64,000 bases of DNA, from positions 140,894-204,893 of the forward strand of contig JAHBWD010000008.1 in NCBI GenBank assembly GCA_019637175.1, given 5' to 3'. Below are positions 41,501 through 49,457 of this stretch, in pieces. Under the pieces are notes generated by a model. It had not been told where the DNA came from. It ran no database searches and worked only from the letters and a program-made list of their open reading frames with translations. The first letter of the stretch is position 1. Every line of letters starts with the position of its first letter. Source of the stretch: Labilithrix sp. (GTDB lineage: Bacteria; Myxococcota_A; Polyangia; Polyangiales; Polyangiaceae). Position numbers and translations under genes: made by a program.

Positions 41501-44246
41501 CGGTCCCGGTGATGTGGAGCGTCATCACGTCGTTCTTGGGAACGAGCACGAGCTCGAGCGGCTGCGTCGCGACGGTGAAGCGGTGCTGCCCGAGCTTGAT
41601 GACGTCTCCGCCGCCGTCGAACAGCTCGGTCTTGTCGCGGAGGGCGCGGAGGGCGTCTTGCCGCGCCGTCTTCATCCTCGACTGGACCTCGTCGGCGCGC
41701 ACGGTGTCGCCGAGCGCGTGGAGCTGCTGCGCGAGATCGCCGAGCTTGAGCACCATCGCGTCGGACGCGAAGTAGGCGTTGAGCTCGTCGACGTTCGCGA
41801 ACGTCTTCGCGCGACGCACGACGCCGGAGACGATGCGCTCGGCGGCGTTCATCAAATTCTGCGCGCGACGCTGCCGTTCGTCGAGGAGCTGCTGGCGCTT
41901 GGCGCCGATCGCGTCGTTCACCTCTTCGCGCTTCTGCGCGAGATCGGCGGTGAACTCGTCGAGCTCGCCGAACTTGCCTTCGAGCTCCTCGAGCGCGAGG
42001 AGCAGCTTCGAGAGCTGCTCGTCGCACGCCTCCGGCGTGTCGCAGAGGGCGAGCGCGCCGGTCACCGCCTGGCCGAAGAGGCGGAACTGCGCGCCGAACT
42101 CCGCCTTGCCCTCGCGAACGGAGAGCTCCTTCTTCCTGCCCTGCCAGACGGCGCGCGCGCGGTTTTGCTGGGAGAACGCCGTCGAGACGCCCTCGAGGAT
42201 CCGCGTGCGCGCGGTCGCGTCGTCGATCTTGAGGCCGCCGACGACCTCCGCGAGCAGCGTGAGGCCCTGCTGCACGACGTCGAGCTCTTCGCCGAAGGGC
42301 GCGAGCTCGGAGGCCTTGTCGATCTTCTCGACGTTCACGACGACGGCGTCGAGCCGGTCGACGAGCGGCTTGAAGGCGTCTTCCTTCAGGAAGAAGTCGA
42401 CGCACGCCTGGCTCACCTCGTCGAAGCGCCCGGCGACATCTCCCTCGAGCTTGGCGACCGCGTGGACGTCGACGCCGCGGAGCTCCTTCAGCGTGATGAG
42501 CTGGCCGCGCTGGTGGCGGAGCGTCGTGAGCGCGCGGAGGTAGTCTTCGACGGTGTGGAGATCGTCGGGGCGAACCCGGACGAAGAGCTCCTTCTGCGCC
42601 GCGGTGGCCGCCTCGAGCGCCTCGAGCGCGCGCTTGGCGATCGCCTCGACCTTGTCGAACTCGTCGAGGACGAGCCCGGCGGTCTTCTTCATCGCGTGGA
42701 TCGTCGAGAGCAGATCGCCGACCTCGCCGTGACCGAGCCAGTAGTGCGCGTCGACGACGCGGCCGAGCGAGGCGACGAGATCCTCGTACGTGAGGCGCGT
42801 CGGATGATCCGCGCCCGCGAGCCGCCGCAGGCTCAGCGCGTCGGAGATCCCGCGCACGAGATCGGCGTTGCCGACCTTGCCGAGGTAGCTCGCGTCGCGC
42901 GGCGCGGCCGCGGCGTGCTCGACGGTGCTGAAGGGCGTGCGCCAGATCTGGAGGGGATGAACGCGCGTGGGCTCGGCGACGGCGCGGAAGATCGCCATCG
43001 TTCCGTCGGAGAAGAGGCTGTAGCCGTGGCAGCGGAGCGGGTTCGCGATCTCCTTGCGGATCAAGTTGTACGGAAGGAGCAAGTACTCTCCTTCGTCACG
43101 ACGGTGGTAGACGTACAGAACGTCTTCGCCGTTCGGCGACTTGATCATGCGCTCGAAGTGGAGCGTTTCGTCGTCGCCTTCGAAGACCTTGTAGTCGCCG
43201 CTCTGGAGGTAGTAACCGCCGGGGAAGACGATCCCGTGATCCTCGGGCAGCTCGTGACAAGCCTGCCCGACGGCGTCGATGCGCACGACGCGGCGCGCGC
43301 GGGTGTCGTACACGAGGTAGCGGTAGCTCGGCTCGCGGAACGGCTTGATCCTGAGGAGGATGAGCTGCCCGACCTGGGCCCACGACACGTCGCCGTCGTC
43401 GAGCGTCTGGTTCGCGTCGTCGACGGGCTCGCGATAGATGCCGCGGCCGTCCTTGGTGTTGTTCTCGACCTTGATCGTGAGGTCGCCGCCGACCGTCTCG
43501 ACGAAGACCGTGTCGAGGATGTTGATGTGGGGGTGCGGCCCGGGCACGTGATCGTCGCGGGTCGTCGGCGTCCATTCGAAGTCGTGTTGCTTCGGCGGGA
43601 TCACCTCCTGATCGCCGCGCGCGTCCATGTACGTGAGCCTTCCGACGGCGTCGATCGCCCAGCGGACCGTCTTCGCGTCGTCGATCGACGCGCCGATCTG
43701 CACCTGCGCGAGCAGACGCGTGTCGGTCCGCTTGAGGCGCAGGAGACGCGCGTCTTTGGAGTAATACTTGAAGGTCTCGCGGATCTCCTTGACGAAGCCC
43801 TCGTCGGCGAGGAACGCGCCGGGCCCTTCGAAGGGGACCTGGGCGAGATCCCACTCGTCGTTCTCGCCCTTGCCGAACTTGTAGAAGGCGAACACGTCGC
43901 TGACGTTCGTCTCCGTCTTCAAGCCCATGAAGACCTGGAAGCCGAAGAGCATGTGCCCCGCGACGCTGACGAGATCGCGCGCGACGCAGTTGTGCTCCGT
44001 GCGCACGCGCTCGTTGGCGATGAGCGCGAGCTCGGCGCCGCCGAAGACCTTCTTCCGTTTCTCGTTGAGCGCCTCGGCCTTCGCCGCGAGCTCGGCGGCC
44101 TGCTCGAGGAGCCGCCGTCGGATCACGTCGTAGCTGCCGCCTTCGAGCGAAGCGGCCTCGCCGTTGCCTCCGGGCGGAGGCGCGCCCGCGCCGGGGGGCA
44201 TCCCTCCCGGCGACCGCGAAGGCGGCGTCTGCGTCTGCTGCGTCAT
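38544..44246 (-). CDS. Giant AAA+ ATPase ('DNA repair ATPase' type) with C-terminal PilZ-like domain
   Basis: 1900 aa. An N-terminal helical region is followed by a beta-rich domain (about 100-430, with repeated segments such as HINILDTVFVETVGGDLTIKV) and a long helical middle. The AAA+ core (about 1280-1560) has Walker A SPPGYGKT (Lys1317), Walker B LYLDDIQH (Asp1379/Asp1380) and sensor segment VVMAGNPYTE. An Ala/Lys helical part leads to a C-terminal PilZ-like barrel (about 1785-1890: VPRFDVALDATSPSNFYRG ... HGGVFVATYAKQPPLG). That barrel lacks the RxxxR motif and the Ser of DxSxxG, so c-di-GMP binding is doubtful. Homologues without the PilZ part are usually annotated as DNA repair ATPase and sit beside flotillin genes. 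It is the last gene of the OB-fold/flotillin unit, 15 nt after the flotillin stop. Confidence 0.88.
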   Translation of the reverse strand: MTQQTQTPPSRSPGGMPPGAGAPPPGGNGEAASLEGGSYDVIRRRLLEQAAELAAKAEALNEKRKKVFGGAELALIANERVRTEHNCVARDLVSVAGHMLFGFQVFMGLKTETNVSDVFAFYKFGKGENDEWDLAQVPFEGPGAFLADEGFVKEIRETFKYYSKDARLLRLKRTDTRLLAQVQIGASIDDAKTVRWAIDAVGRLTYMDARGDQEVIPPKQHDFEWTPTTRDDHVPGPHPHINILDTVFVETVGGDLTIKVENNTKDGRGIYREPVDDANQTLDDGDVSWAQVGQLILLRIKPFREPSYRYLVYDTRARRVVRIDAVGQACHELPEDHGIVFPGGYYLQSGDYKVFEGDDETLHFERMIKSPNGEDVLYVYHRRDEGEYLLLPYNLIRKEIANPLRCHGYSLFSDGTMAIFRAVAEPTRVHPLQIWRTPFSTVEHAAAAPRDASYLGKVGNADLVRGISDALSLRRLAGADHPTRLTYEDLVASLGRVVDAHYWLGHGEVGDLLSTIHAMKKTAGLVLDEFDKVEAIAKRALEALEAATAAQKELFVRVRPDDLHTVEDYLRALTTLRHQRGQLITLKELRGVDVHAVAKLEGDVAGRFDEVSQACVDFFLKEDAFKPLVDRLDAVVVNVEKIDKASELAPFGEELDVVQQGLTLLAEVVGGLKIDDATARTRILEGVSTAFSQQNRARAVWQGRKKELSVREGKAEFGAQFRLFGQAVTGALALCDTPEACDEQLSKLLLALEELEGKFGELDEFTADLAQKREEVNDAIGAKRQQLLDERQRRAQNLMNAAERIVSGVVRRAKTFANVDELNAYFASDAMVLKLGDLAQQLHALGDTVRADEVQSRMKTARQDALRALRDKTELFDGGGDVIKLGQHRFTVATQPLELVLVPKNDVMTLHITGTDFFEAIEDPDLLAARDLWDQSLVSESSDVYRGEYLAACMLFDAEDGKNGLSVEGLTEAARDEARLLEIVRAYAQDRLDEGYERGIHDADAAKILEKLVALRGSAGLLRFSPDARALASLYWAGLDADAKKVLHARARSLGRLRVETAHASAQAALASELEAAVAARAAELGLPAPRGDVATASRYLVEELAQERARFVASASADALCRGLTKFLDENGSRRAFDDEMRSLEAHLAERLGVALAYVSAFVGTKKIEHARPFVREAAVMMVVDRGIEREPSAATVETTVEGLLGSHARIQNRTMRLAIDELLGRLVPFVSEAASRFRAFRQLKAHIVEREKKRLRMNELSPRVLTSFVRNGLIDEVYLPLIGANLAKQIGSVGEKKRTDLMGMLLLVSPPGYGKTTLMEYVASKLGLVFMKVNGPAIGHEVTSLDPADAKTATARQEVEKINLAFEMGNNVMLYLDDIQHTSSELLQKFISLCDGQRKVEGVWKGRSRTYDLRGKKFCVVMAGNPYTETGTRFQIPDMLANRADTYNLGDILGGAEALFASSYLENALTSNSALAPLATREPADVQKLVRIARGEDIPLTELSHGYSAAEVEEIVSVLKRLVSVQKVLLAVNTQYILSASQDDAFRTEPGFKLQGSYRNMNKLAEKVVAAMNDEELERLIDDHYASESQTLTTGAEQNLLKLAEIRGKMTDAQKARWKEIKDAFVRARRSGGKTDDPVARVTGALGGVDEQLQRIHAAIGEAAAASAASEEAKKKGGADDIGVHLARLEEALRAMKPPKVELRVDDGTSAAAVAVVNVVREHAKTVERVVASLSELAKAGASRASVAPAPSVAPAAHAAPAAQEGVRERIDELIALVRRLEHRVASVGGSVPRFDVALDATSPSNFYRGLDGNDVVMHGGVFVATYAKQPPLGAAVILGIELPGGNRFDIAGTVAWTQEHLSDDTPAGFGARIASAPEDARALIAQFVRHREPLVRD

Positions 44247-44261
44247 GTGTGCCGGCGAGGA

Positions 44262-46379
44262 CTATTCGCCGTTGCCGGTCACGCCCGAGCGCATCTTCGA
44301 GAGCCGCGCCTGCGCCGCGGGGTCGTTGACGAGGAGCTTCTCGACGAGCCCGAGGACGGCTTCGTCGTCCGGGCGCATCGCCGACTGCACGAGGCCCTTG
44401 ACGTTCTCGCTCGAATCCATCACGCCGTCGATCGCCTGACCGACGCTGACGGCCTTCACGAAGCGATCGAAGAACGCGCCGTCGCCGCCGACGATGTTGA
44501 ACTTCGCGTTGGAGAACGCCTGCGCGAGGATCTGCGCCTGCGCGGACGCGACGTCCTTCTTCGCCTGGATCGTCTCGAGCTCGATCGTCTTCTCCTTGTC
44601 GAGGCGGAGCCGGAACTCTTCGTGCGTGCGGCTCGCCTCGTCGAGGGCCTTCATCGACACCGCCTTCTCGGCGATGCCCGCGGCCTCGGCCACGAGGCGC
44701 TCGCGCACCGCGGTCGCCTCGGCGGTGCCGCGCTTCTCGATGACCGCCGCGTCGGCTTCGCGCACCTTCACGCCCGCGAGGCCCTTCTGCTCTTCGCCGG
44801 AGGCCTCGGCCGCGAGCCTCTCGCGGAGCGCCGCCGCCTCGGCGAGACCGAGCTTCTGCACGGCGTCGGCGTCGGCCTGCTTCACGCGCGCCTTCGCGAG
44901 GCCGTGCTTCTCCTCGCCGACCGCGACCGACTGCATCTTCTCGAGCGCGACGCGCGCCTCGACCATGCCGAGCTTCTCCGTCGCGACCGCGTCGGCTTCC
45001 TTGACGCGCGCCTTGGCGAGGCCCTCGGCCGCGGCCTCGGCCTGGACGCCTTCGGCGAGGCGGATCTTCGCCCGCGCCAGCTTGTCGGCGGTGTCGAGCT
45101 CCGCCTCCGCCGTGATCGTCTTCTGACGCGCCGCGTGCTTGGCGACCTCTTCGTCCGCCTCCGCGGCCTTCACCTGCTTGACCATCGTGGTCGTCGCCTC
45201 GGCGTCGGCCTTGATCTTGAGGGCCTCGCGATCGCGGTTCGCCGTGGCGATCGCGCGGACGTCCTTGATCGTCTCCTCTTCGACCGCGACGGTCTTGTCG
45301 ACGGCGATGCGCGCGCGCACGACGTCGGCGATCTCCTTCTTCTGCTGCTCGACCTCTTTGTCGCGCGAGATCCCGACGAGCGCGACCTCGCGCTCGCGGT
45401 TGATGACCTCGAGCTGGCGGGCCTTCTCGACGCGCTCGGTCTCCACGGCGACCTCTCGCTCGCGGTTCTTCTGCGCGACGGCCACGCCGCGGTGCTTCGC
45501 CTCGGAGGCGACGAGCGCCTCCTCTTCGTTCTTGTGGTGGACGAGGAGCGTCTTCTTCTGCTCGTCGGATCCGATCCGCGCCGCCTCGTTCTGCTCTCGC
45601 GCCTGCGCGACGGCGATCTCCTTCTGCTTCTTCGCCTCGGCCTCGGCGCGGCGCTGCTCGAACCGGAAGATCGCCTCGTCGGAGTTCAGGTTCTGGCTGC
45701 CGATCTCCATGCGCTCCTTCTGGCGGAGCTCGTTCGTCTGGACGTTGTGCTGCACGGTGATCTCGGTGATCTTCCGGATGCCGTCGGCGTCCATGATGTT
45801 GTCTTTGTCGAGCGCTTCGAGCGGCGTCTGCTCGAGGTAGTCGATCGCGGCGTCGTCGAGGATGAAGCCGTTGAGGTCCTTGCCGATGACCTCGATGATC
45901 TTGTCCTTGAAGTCGTCGCGCTTCGTGTAGAGCTGCTCGAAGTTGAAGTGCTTGCCGACGGTCTTGAGCGCCTCGGCGAACTTCGACGTGAACAGCTCCT
46001 GGAGCGTCTTGGGGTCGCTCGCGCGCGCGCAGCCGATCGACTGCGCGACCTTGAGCACGTCGTCGCGCGTCTTGTTCACGCGCACGAAGAACGTGACGTT
46101 GATGTCTGCGCGGATGTTGTCGTTGCAGATGAGGCCCTCTTTGCCGCGGCGATCGATGTCGATCGTCTTCACGCTGAGGTCCATCACCTCCGCGCGGTTG
46201 ATGATCGGCCACACCGTCGCGCCGGTGAACGACACGTCGGCGTCCTTGCGCCGATTGACGATGAGCGCCCTCCCCTGCTCGACCTGACGGAAGAACCGCG
46301 CGAACAGCGTCATCGCGCCGAGCGCGACGACGAACAAGACACCCACGGTGATGAGAACCGGAACCAAGAACTCAGGCAT
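44262..46379 (-). CDS. Flotillin-family SPFH protein (YqiK-like)
   Basis: 705 aa from ATG 46379. One N-terminal membrane helix (FLVPVLITVGVLFVVALGA) is followed by an SPFH/Band-7 domain (about 30-230, VWPIINRAEVMDLSVKTIDI; NVTFFVRVNKTRDD). A very long Ala/Glu/Lys coiled-coil (about 230-600) has repeated AExxAxxRL blocks (LAEGVQAEAAAEGLAKARVK; KLGLAEAAALRERLAAEA), and a short C-terminal globular tail follows. Flotillins form membrane microdomain scaffolds; YqiK is the E. coli relative. It lies between the OB-fold protein and the giant ATPase. Confidence 0.92.
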   Translation of the reverse strand: MPEFLVPVLITVGVLFVVALGAMTLFARFFRQVEQGRALIVNRRKDADVSFTGATVWPIINRAEVMDLSVKTIDIDRRGKEGLICNDNIRADINVTFFVRVNKTRDDVLKVAQSIGCARASDPKTLQELFTSKFAEALKTVGKHFNFEQLYTKRDDFKDKIIEVIGKDLNGFILDDAAIDYLEQTPLEALDKDNIMDADGIRKITEITVQHNVQTNELRQKERMEIGSQNLNSDEAIFRFEQRRAEAEAKKQKEIAVAQAREQNEAARIGSDEQKKTLLVHHKNEEEALVASEAKHRGVAVAQKNREREVAVETERVEKARQLEVINREREVALVGISRDKEVEQQKKEIADVVRARIAVDKTVAVEEETIKDVRAIATANRDREALKIKADAEATTTMVKQVKAAEADEEVAKHAARQKTITAEAELDTADKLARAKIRLAEGVQAEAAAEGLAKARVKEADAVATEKLGMVEARVALEKMQSVAVGEEKHGLAKARVKQADADAVQKLGLAEAAALRERLAAEASGEEQKGLAGVKVREADAAVIEKRGTAEATAVRERLVAEAAGIAEKAVSMKALDEASRTHEEFRLRLDKEKTIELETIQAKKDVASAQAQILAQAFSNAKFNIVGGDGAFFDRFVKAVSVGQAIDGVMDSSENVKGLVQSAMRPDDEAVLGLVEKLLVNDPAAQARLSKMRSGVTGNGE

Positions 46380-46514
46380 GACCCCACATCTCCCTGGCGC
46401 GCCGACGTCGCGCGCCACCTCCGTCGCGAAGGGCCGAGAAGCATCACACAGGCGCGCGCGTAATGGAGGCCCGAAAGAACGGCCTCGAACGCGGGGGTTT
46501 ACATGAGCGGATGA

Positions 46515-47291
46515 TCAGCGCTCGTCGTCGACGGCGCGCTCGCGGAGCAGGGCGTCCATCGCGAGGGGCGCCACCGTGAACTCCTGCCGTTCGTCGTCGT
46601 AGCCGACGATGACGGCCTGATCGCCTCGTTTCAGCTTCTCGGCGTCGTCGCCGGTCTCGATCCGGACGCGCACGACGAGGCCGGCGCCGCCGTCTTCGAG
46701 CGAGGCCTCGCCGAACTTGTCGGTCACCGTGCCCGTCCGGATCGTGCAGACCTTGCCGACGAGATCCTGCCGCACCGTCACGTCGTGGTGGACGAAGAGC
46801 CGCGCCATCGGTCGGATGACGAGCGAGGTGACGGGCAGCGCGAGGATCGGCGCGACGACGAAGAGCGCGATCTTCGCGAAGAGCGGCACGCCCGGGAGAA
46901 TCGCGGCTGCCGCCTGCATCCCGAGCACGCTGAAGAGCCACGAGAACAAGACGAGGACGCTGAGCACCACGGTCGCCGGCGCCGATCGGAGCTTGAGCGC
47001 CGCGAGCATCCCGGCGAGCCCTCCGTGGTCTCCGATTTCTCCGTGCTCGCCGGCGTGGCCGTCGAGGCCGTCGGCCGCGCCCTCCATCGCGCCTTTGACG
47101 GCGCCGTCGACGGCGCCTTCGATCGCCCCTTTGACCGCGCCGTCGATCGCGCCTTCGGCCGCGCCGTCGCCGAGCAGATCGAGGTGCGCGGCGCCGACCA
47201 TCACGAAGAGCCAGTAGACGAGCGAGACCCCGAGGAGCACCGTGTAGACGATGCTCGGAAACGAGAGGGCGATCTCGAGGACGTTGGACAT
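46515..47291 (-). CDS. YqiJ-like inner-membrane protein with OB-fold (DUF1449/NfeD-like)
   Basis: 258 aa. One N-terminal helix (PSIVYTVLLGVSLVYWLFVMVG) is followed by a Gly/Ala/Glu/Asp repeat of eight short units (EGAIDGAVKGAIEGAVDGAV..., about 43-75), two more helices (APATVVLSVLVLFSWLFSV; FAKIALFVVAPILALPV) and a C-terminal beta barrel (VRQDLVGKVCTIRTGTVTDK ... GDQAVIVGYDDERQEF) like the soluble OB-fold of YqiJ/NfeD. Such proteins pair with flotillins. Its gene is first in the three-gene minus-strand unit, with a 135-nt gap to the flotillin gene. Confidence 0.85.
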   Translation of the reverse strand: MSNVLEIALSFPSIVYTVLLGVSLVYWLFVMVGAAHLDLLGDGAAEGAIDGAVKGAIEGAVDGAVKGAMEGAADGLDGHAGEHGEIGDHGGLAGMLAALKLRSAPATVVLSVLVLFSWLFSVLGMQAAAAILPGVPLFAKIALFVVAPILALPVTSLVIRPMARLFVHHDVTVRQDLVGKVCTIRTGTVTDKFGEASLEDGGAGLVVRVRIETGDDAEKLKRGDQAVIVGYDDERQEFTVAPLAMDALLRERAVDDER

Positions 47292-47365
47292 ACGGCGTCG
47301 ATCCCGTCCCCAAGATCATGTGGGGACTCCACGAGCGTAACGCAAGTGCTAGCCTCCCCGATCGA

Positions 47366-47818
47366 ATGAACACCCGCCCGCTCCTCGCGCTCGCCACGCT
47401 CGCGGCGGCGACCTCCCCCGATCTCGGGCGGAGCGCGCTCGAGCGCTTCAAGACCGGCGTGCGCGAGCGCTACGAGGAAGACCCTCAAGGGACCGTGATC
47501 TCGGCGGTCCTCGGCGGCGCGTGGCTCTTCTACAAAGCGGAGCAGGGGCACAACCCCAAGGTGAAGAGCTTCTACGACGCGCTCGTGTACGTCTCGACGA
47601 ACCTCTCGGTGGGGTATTGCGACATCCTCGCGGTGACGCCGAAGGGCAAGGCGATCGGCAGCGTTCTCATGATGTACGGGCCGGCGATGGCGGCGCGAAT
47701 GCTCGACCGGCCCAAAGGCGTGAAGCCCGAGGCGACCGACAGTGTGAACGCGCAGATCCTCGATCGCCTCGATCGGATCCTCGTCTTGCTCGAAAACGCG
47801 CGCGCCGCGAGCGCCTGA
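47366..47818 (+). CDS. Small membrane protein with K+-channel-filter-like motif
   Basis: 150 aa from ATG 47366. Two hydrophobic helices (about 43-57, VISAVLGGAWLFYKAEQ; and 96-112, AIGSVLMMYGPAMAARML) flank ALVYVSTNLSVGYCDILAVTPKGKAIG. Residues 81-86 (SVGYCD) match the channel filter TVGYGD but with Cys for the second Gly, and the following ILAVTPKGKAIGSVLM is exactly what follows the filter in two-helix K+ channels (DIxPxTxxGRxxAxxxM). A divergent pore-loop protein is likely. Whether it conducts is uncertain because Gly-to-Cys alters a carbonyl-lining position. It diverges from the flotillin unit. Confidence 0.62.
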   Translation: MNTRPLLALATLAAATSPDLGRSALERFKTGVRERYEEDPQGTVISAVLGGAWLFYKAEQGHNPKVKSFYDALVYVSTNLSVGYCDILAVTPKGKAIGSVLMMYGPAMAARMLDRPKGVKPEATDSVNAQILDRLDRILVLLENARAASA

Positions 47819-47866
47819 ACGTCTGGCGCGCGACGTGCAGCTCTCCTCTGACGGAGAGGTGTGGCG

Positions 47867-48457
47867 ATGATGCGACGGTTCGTCGGCGCCTGGATGTTCG
47901 GAGCCGCGCTCGGCGGCGCGGCGCCCGCGCGCGCGCAGGCGCTCCCCATGGTGGGCCCGGTGTACGGCCCGCCCCGCGTGAGCTGGATCGGTCCGCCGGG
48001 TGACGCCAGCGGAACGCCCGGCGCCACCGAGGCGATCCTCGAGCCGATCCGCGTCGGGCTCGTGAGCATGACGCGGCCGATCGTCCGTGAGCCCGGGTGC
48101 GATGCGGTGGAGAGCGCGGGATCCGCGACCGCGACGAGCGCGGGGCACGCGCGCCAGTACGCGAGCGCGATCCAGCTCGTCCCGCGCCTCACGCTCTTCG
48201 GGTTCTCTCGCGCCGGCTGCCCGCTCGAGTCCAGCATCGGCGCCGCCGCCGTCTACGCCGTTCCCGTGCGGCGCGACATCTTCCTCACGGGCAGCGCAGG
48301 GTTGCTCTACCTGCCGCACAACGGTCCCGGCGGCAGCGGCGTGCGGCGCATGCAGCTCCGAGGAGACGTCGTCTTCACGCGCCCCGGAGGCCGCTCGATC
48401 AGCGTCGGCGTCGGCTTCTCCGGTCCGACGATGCTGACGCTCGGCGGCCTCCTGTAA
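47867..48457 (+). CDS. Secreted beta-barrel-like envelope protein, unrecognised
   Basis: 196 aa from ATG 47867 with GGAGAGG seven bases upstream. Signal peptide (MMRRFVGAWMFGAALGGAAPARAQA) then a Gly/Pro/Ser-rich start and beta-strands (RLTLFGFSRAGCP, IFLTGSAGLLYLP, ISVGVGFSGPTMLTLGGLL). It resembles the barrel-like protein at 10589 in style, and the C-terminus is hydrophobic as in small outer-membrane barrels. Two Cys could form a disulfide. No function can be assigned. Confidence 0.7.
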   Translation: MMRRFVGAWMFGAALGGAAPARAQALPMVGPVYGPPRVSWIGPPGDASGTPGATEAILEPIRVGLVSMTRPIVREPGCDAVESAGSATATSAGHARQYASAIQLVPRLTLFGFSRAGCPLESSIGAAAVYAVPVRRDIFLTGSAGLLYLPHNGPGGSGVRRMQLRGDVVFTRPGGRSISVGVGFSGPTMLTLGGLL

Positions 48458-48598
48458 CGAGGGACGCGTGTCACCCGAACCGGCGACGTACCGCGCCGCG
48501 GGCCGAGACGTCTCCGGATACACCCGGACAGGTACGGCGAAATCATGTGGAGTTACGCGCATGCGTCGATGGACTCGCGGTTGCACTGACGTGGAGCG

Positions 48599-49423
48599 AT
48601 GCCTCCGCCGAGCAAGACCGCATCGTTCCTCTTCAACGCCGCGCTCGTCTACGTCGCCGCCGTCGGCTTCTACGTTCGCGCGCCCGCCAAGGCGAGCGCG
48701 CCGAGCGGACGCGACGTCCACGTCGGCGCGTCGTTCACCTACGAGATCGCGGCGTCGCGCGCCGTCTCGAACGCCGACGGGCGCACCGTCGCGCGCACGA
48801 GCATCGGCGGCAAGCTCTCGCTCGTCGTGGTCGCGGCTTCGAGCGACGGCTTCACGGTGAGGGCCGAGCTCTCCGATCCGACGCGCAGCGAGATGCCCGC
48901 GCGCGACGGCCGCGAAGCGCTCGACGCGCTCTCGGCGCCGTTCGCGATCGCGTTCGGCACCGACGGCGAAGTCCTCCGCGTGCGCTTCGCCGAGCGCACG
49001 CCCGACGAGGTGCGGCGCGAGCTCCACGCCGTCGTGGCGTCGCTCCAGATCGTCGCGCCCGACCGCGCGTTCGACGCGCGCTGGGAGCGGCTCGAGAGCG
49101 ACGAGGCGGGGCGCTACGTCGCGGTCTACGATCGAACGTCGGGCCGCCTCGAGAAGACGAAGCTCCGCTACGAGCTCGTGCGCGCGCCAGGCGGCCTCGT
49201 GCCTCCGCAGGCGCTCGGAAAGAGCATCGCGATCCGCTCCGCGACCGACATCGCGCTCGACGCTTCGGGCTGGCCGGCGACCGTCCACGAGGAGGGCACG
49301 GTCGTGACGACGCACGACGGGCTCGCGCCGATCACGATGAAGGCGACGACCGAAGCGCGCCTCGTCTCCCGGGGAGTCGGCCGTTTCGAGGCCGCTTCCG
49401 CGATGCTGGAGCACGGCGGCTGA
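48599..49423 (+). CDS. Exported protein with N-terminal membrane anchor, unrecognised
   Basis: 274 aa. An N-terminal hydrophobic stretch (FLFNAALVYVAAVGFYV) is followed by a beta-rich domain (VHVGASFTYEIAASRAV, GGKLSLVVVAASSDGFTV, VLRVRFAERTPDEVRRE). The sequence pattern resembles periplasmic domains that fold as a beta-sandwich and contain a predicted turn at DGREALDAL. No family is recognised. It precedes the FHA sigma-54 activator by 34 nt and may be regulated with it. Confidence 0.65.
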   Translation: MPPPSKTASFLFNAALVYVAAVGFYVRAPAKASAPSGRDVHVGASFTYEIAASRAVSNADGRTVARTSIGGKLSLVVVAASSDGFTVRAELSDPTRSEMPARDGREALDALSAPFAIAFGTDGEVLRVRFAERTPDEVRRELHAVVASLQIVAPDRAFDARWERLESDEAGRYVAVYDRTSGRLEKTKLRYELVRAPGGLVPPQALGKSIAIRSATDIALDASGWPATVHEEGTVVTTHDGLAPITMKATTEARLVSRGVGRFEAASAMLEHGG

Positions 49424-49457
49424 AGGCGCGGTATAGTCGACCGCCGCACGGTCCGCG

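Noticed and set aside
38568..46463. A nearly 7.9-kb open frame on the plus strand opposite the ATPase and flotillin genes
   Set aside because: It is the antisense shadow of GC-rich genes. Its product is low-complexity (Arg/Leu/Val/Asp/Glu-rich) with no family motif, while the minus strand has clear Walker, SPFH and PilZ-like features.
48570..48585. TGGACT-N5-TTGCA before the gene at 48599, resembling a sigma-54 promoter
   Set aside because: The -12 part is perfect but the -24 part has three mismatches, and the transcript would begin only a few bases before the ATG.
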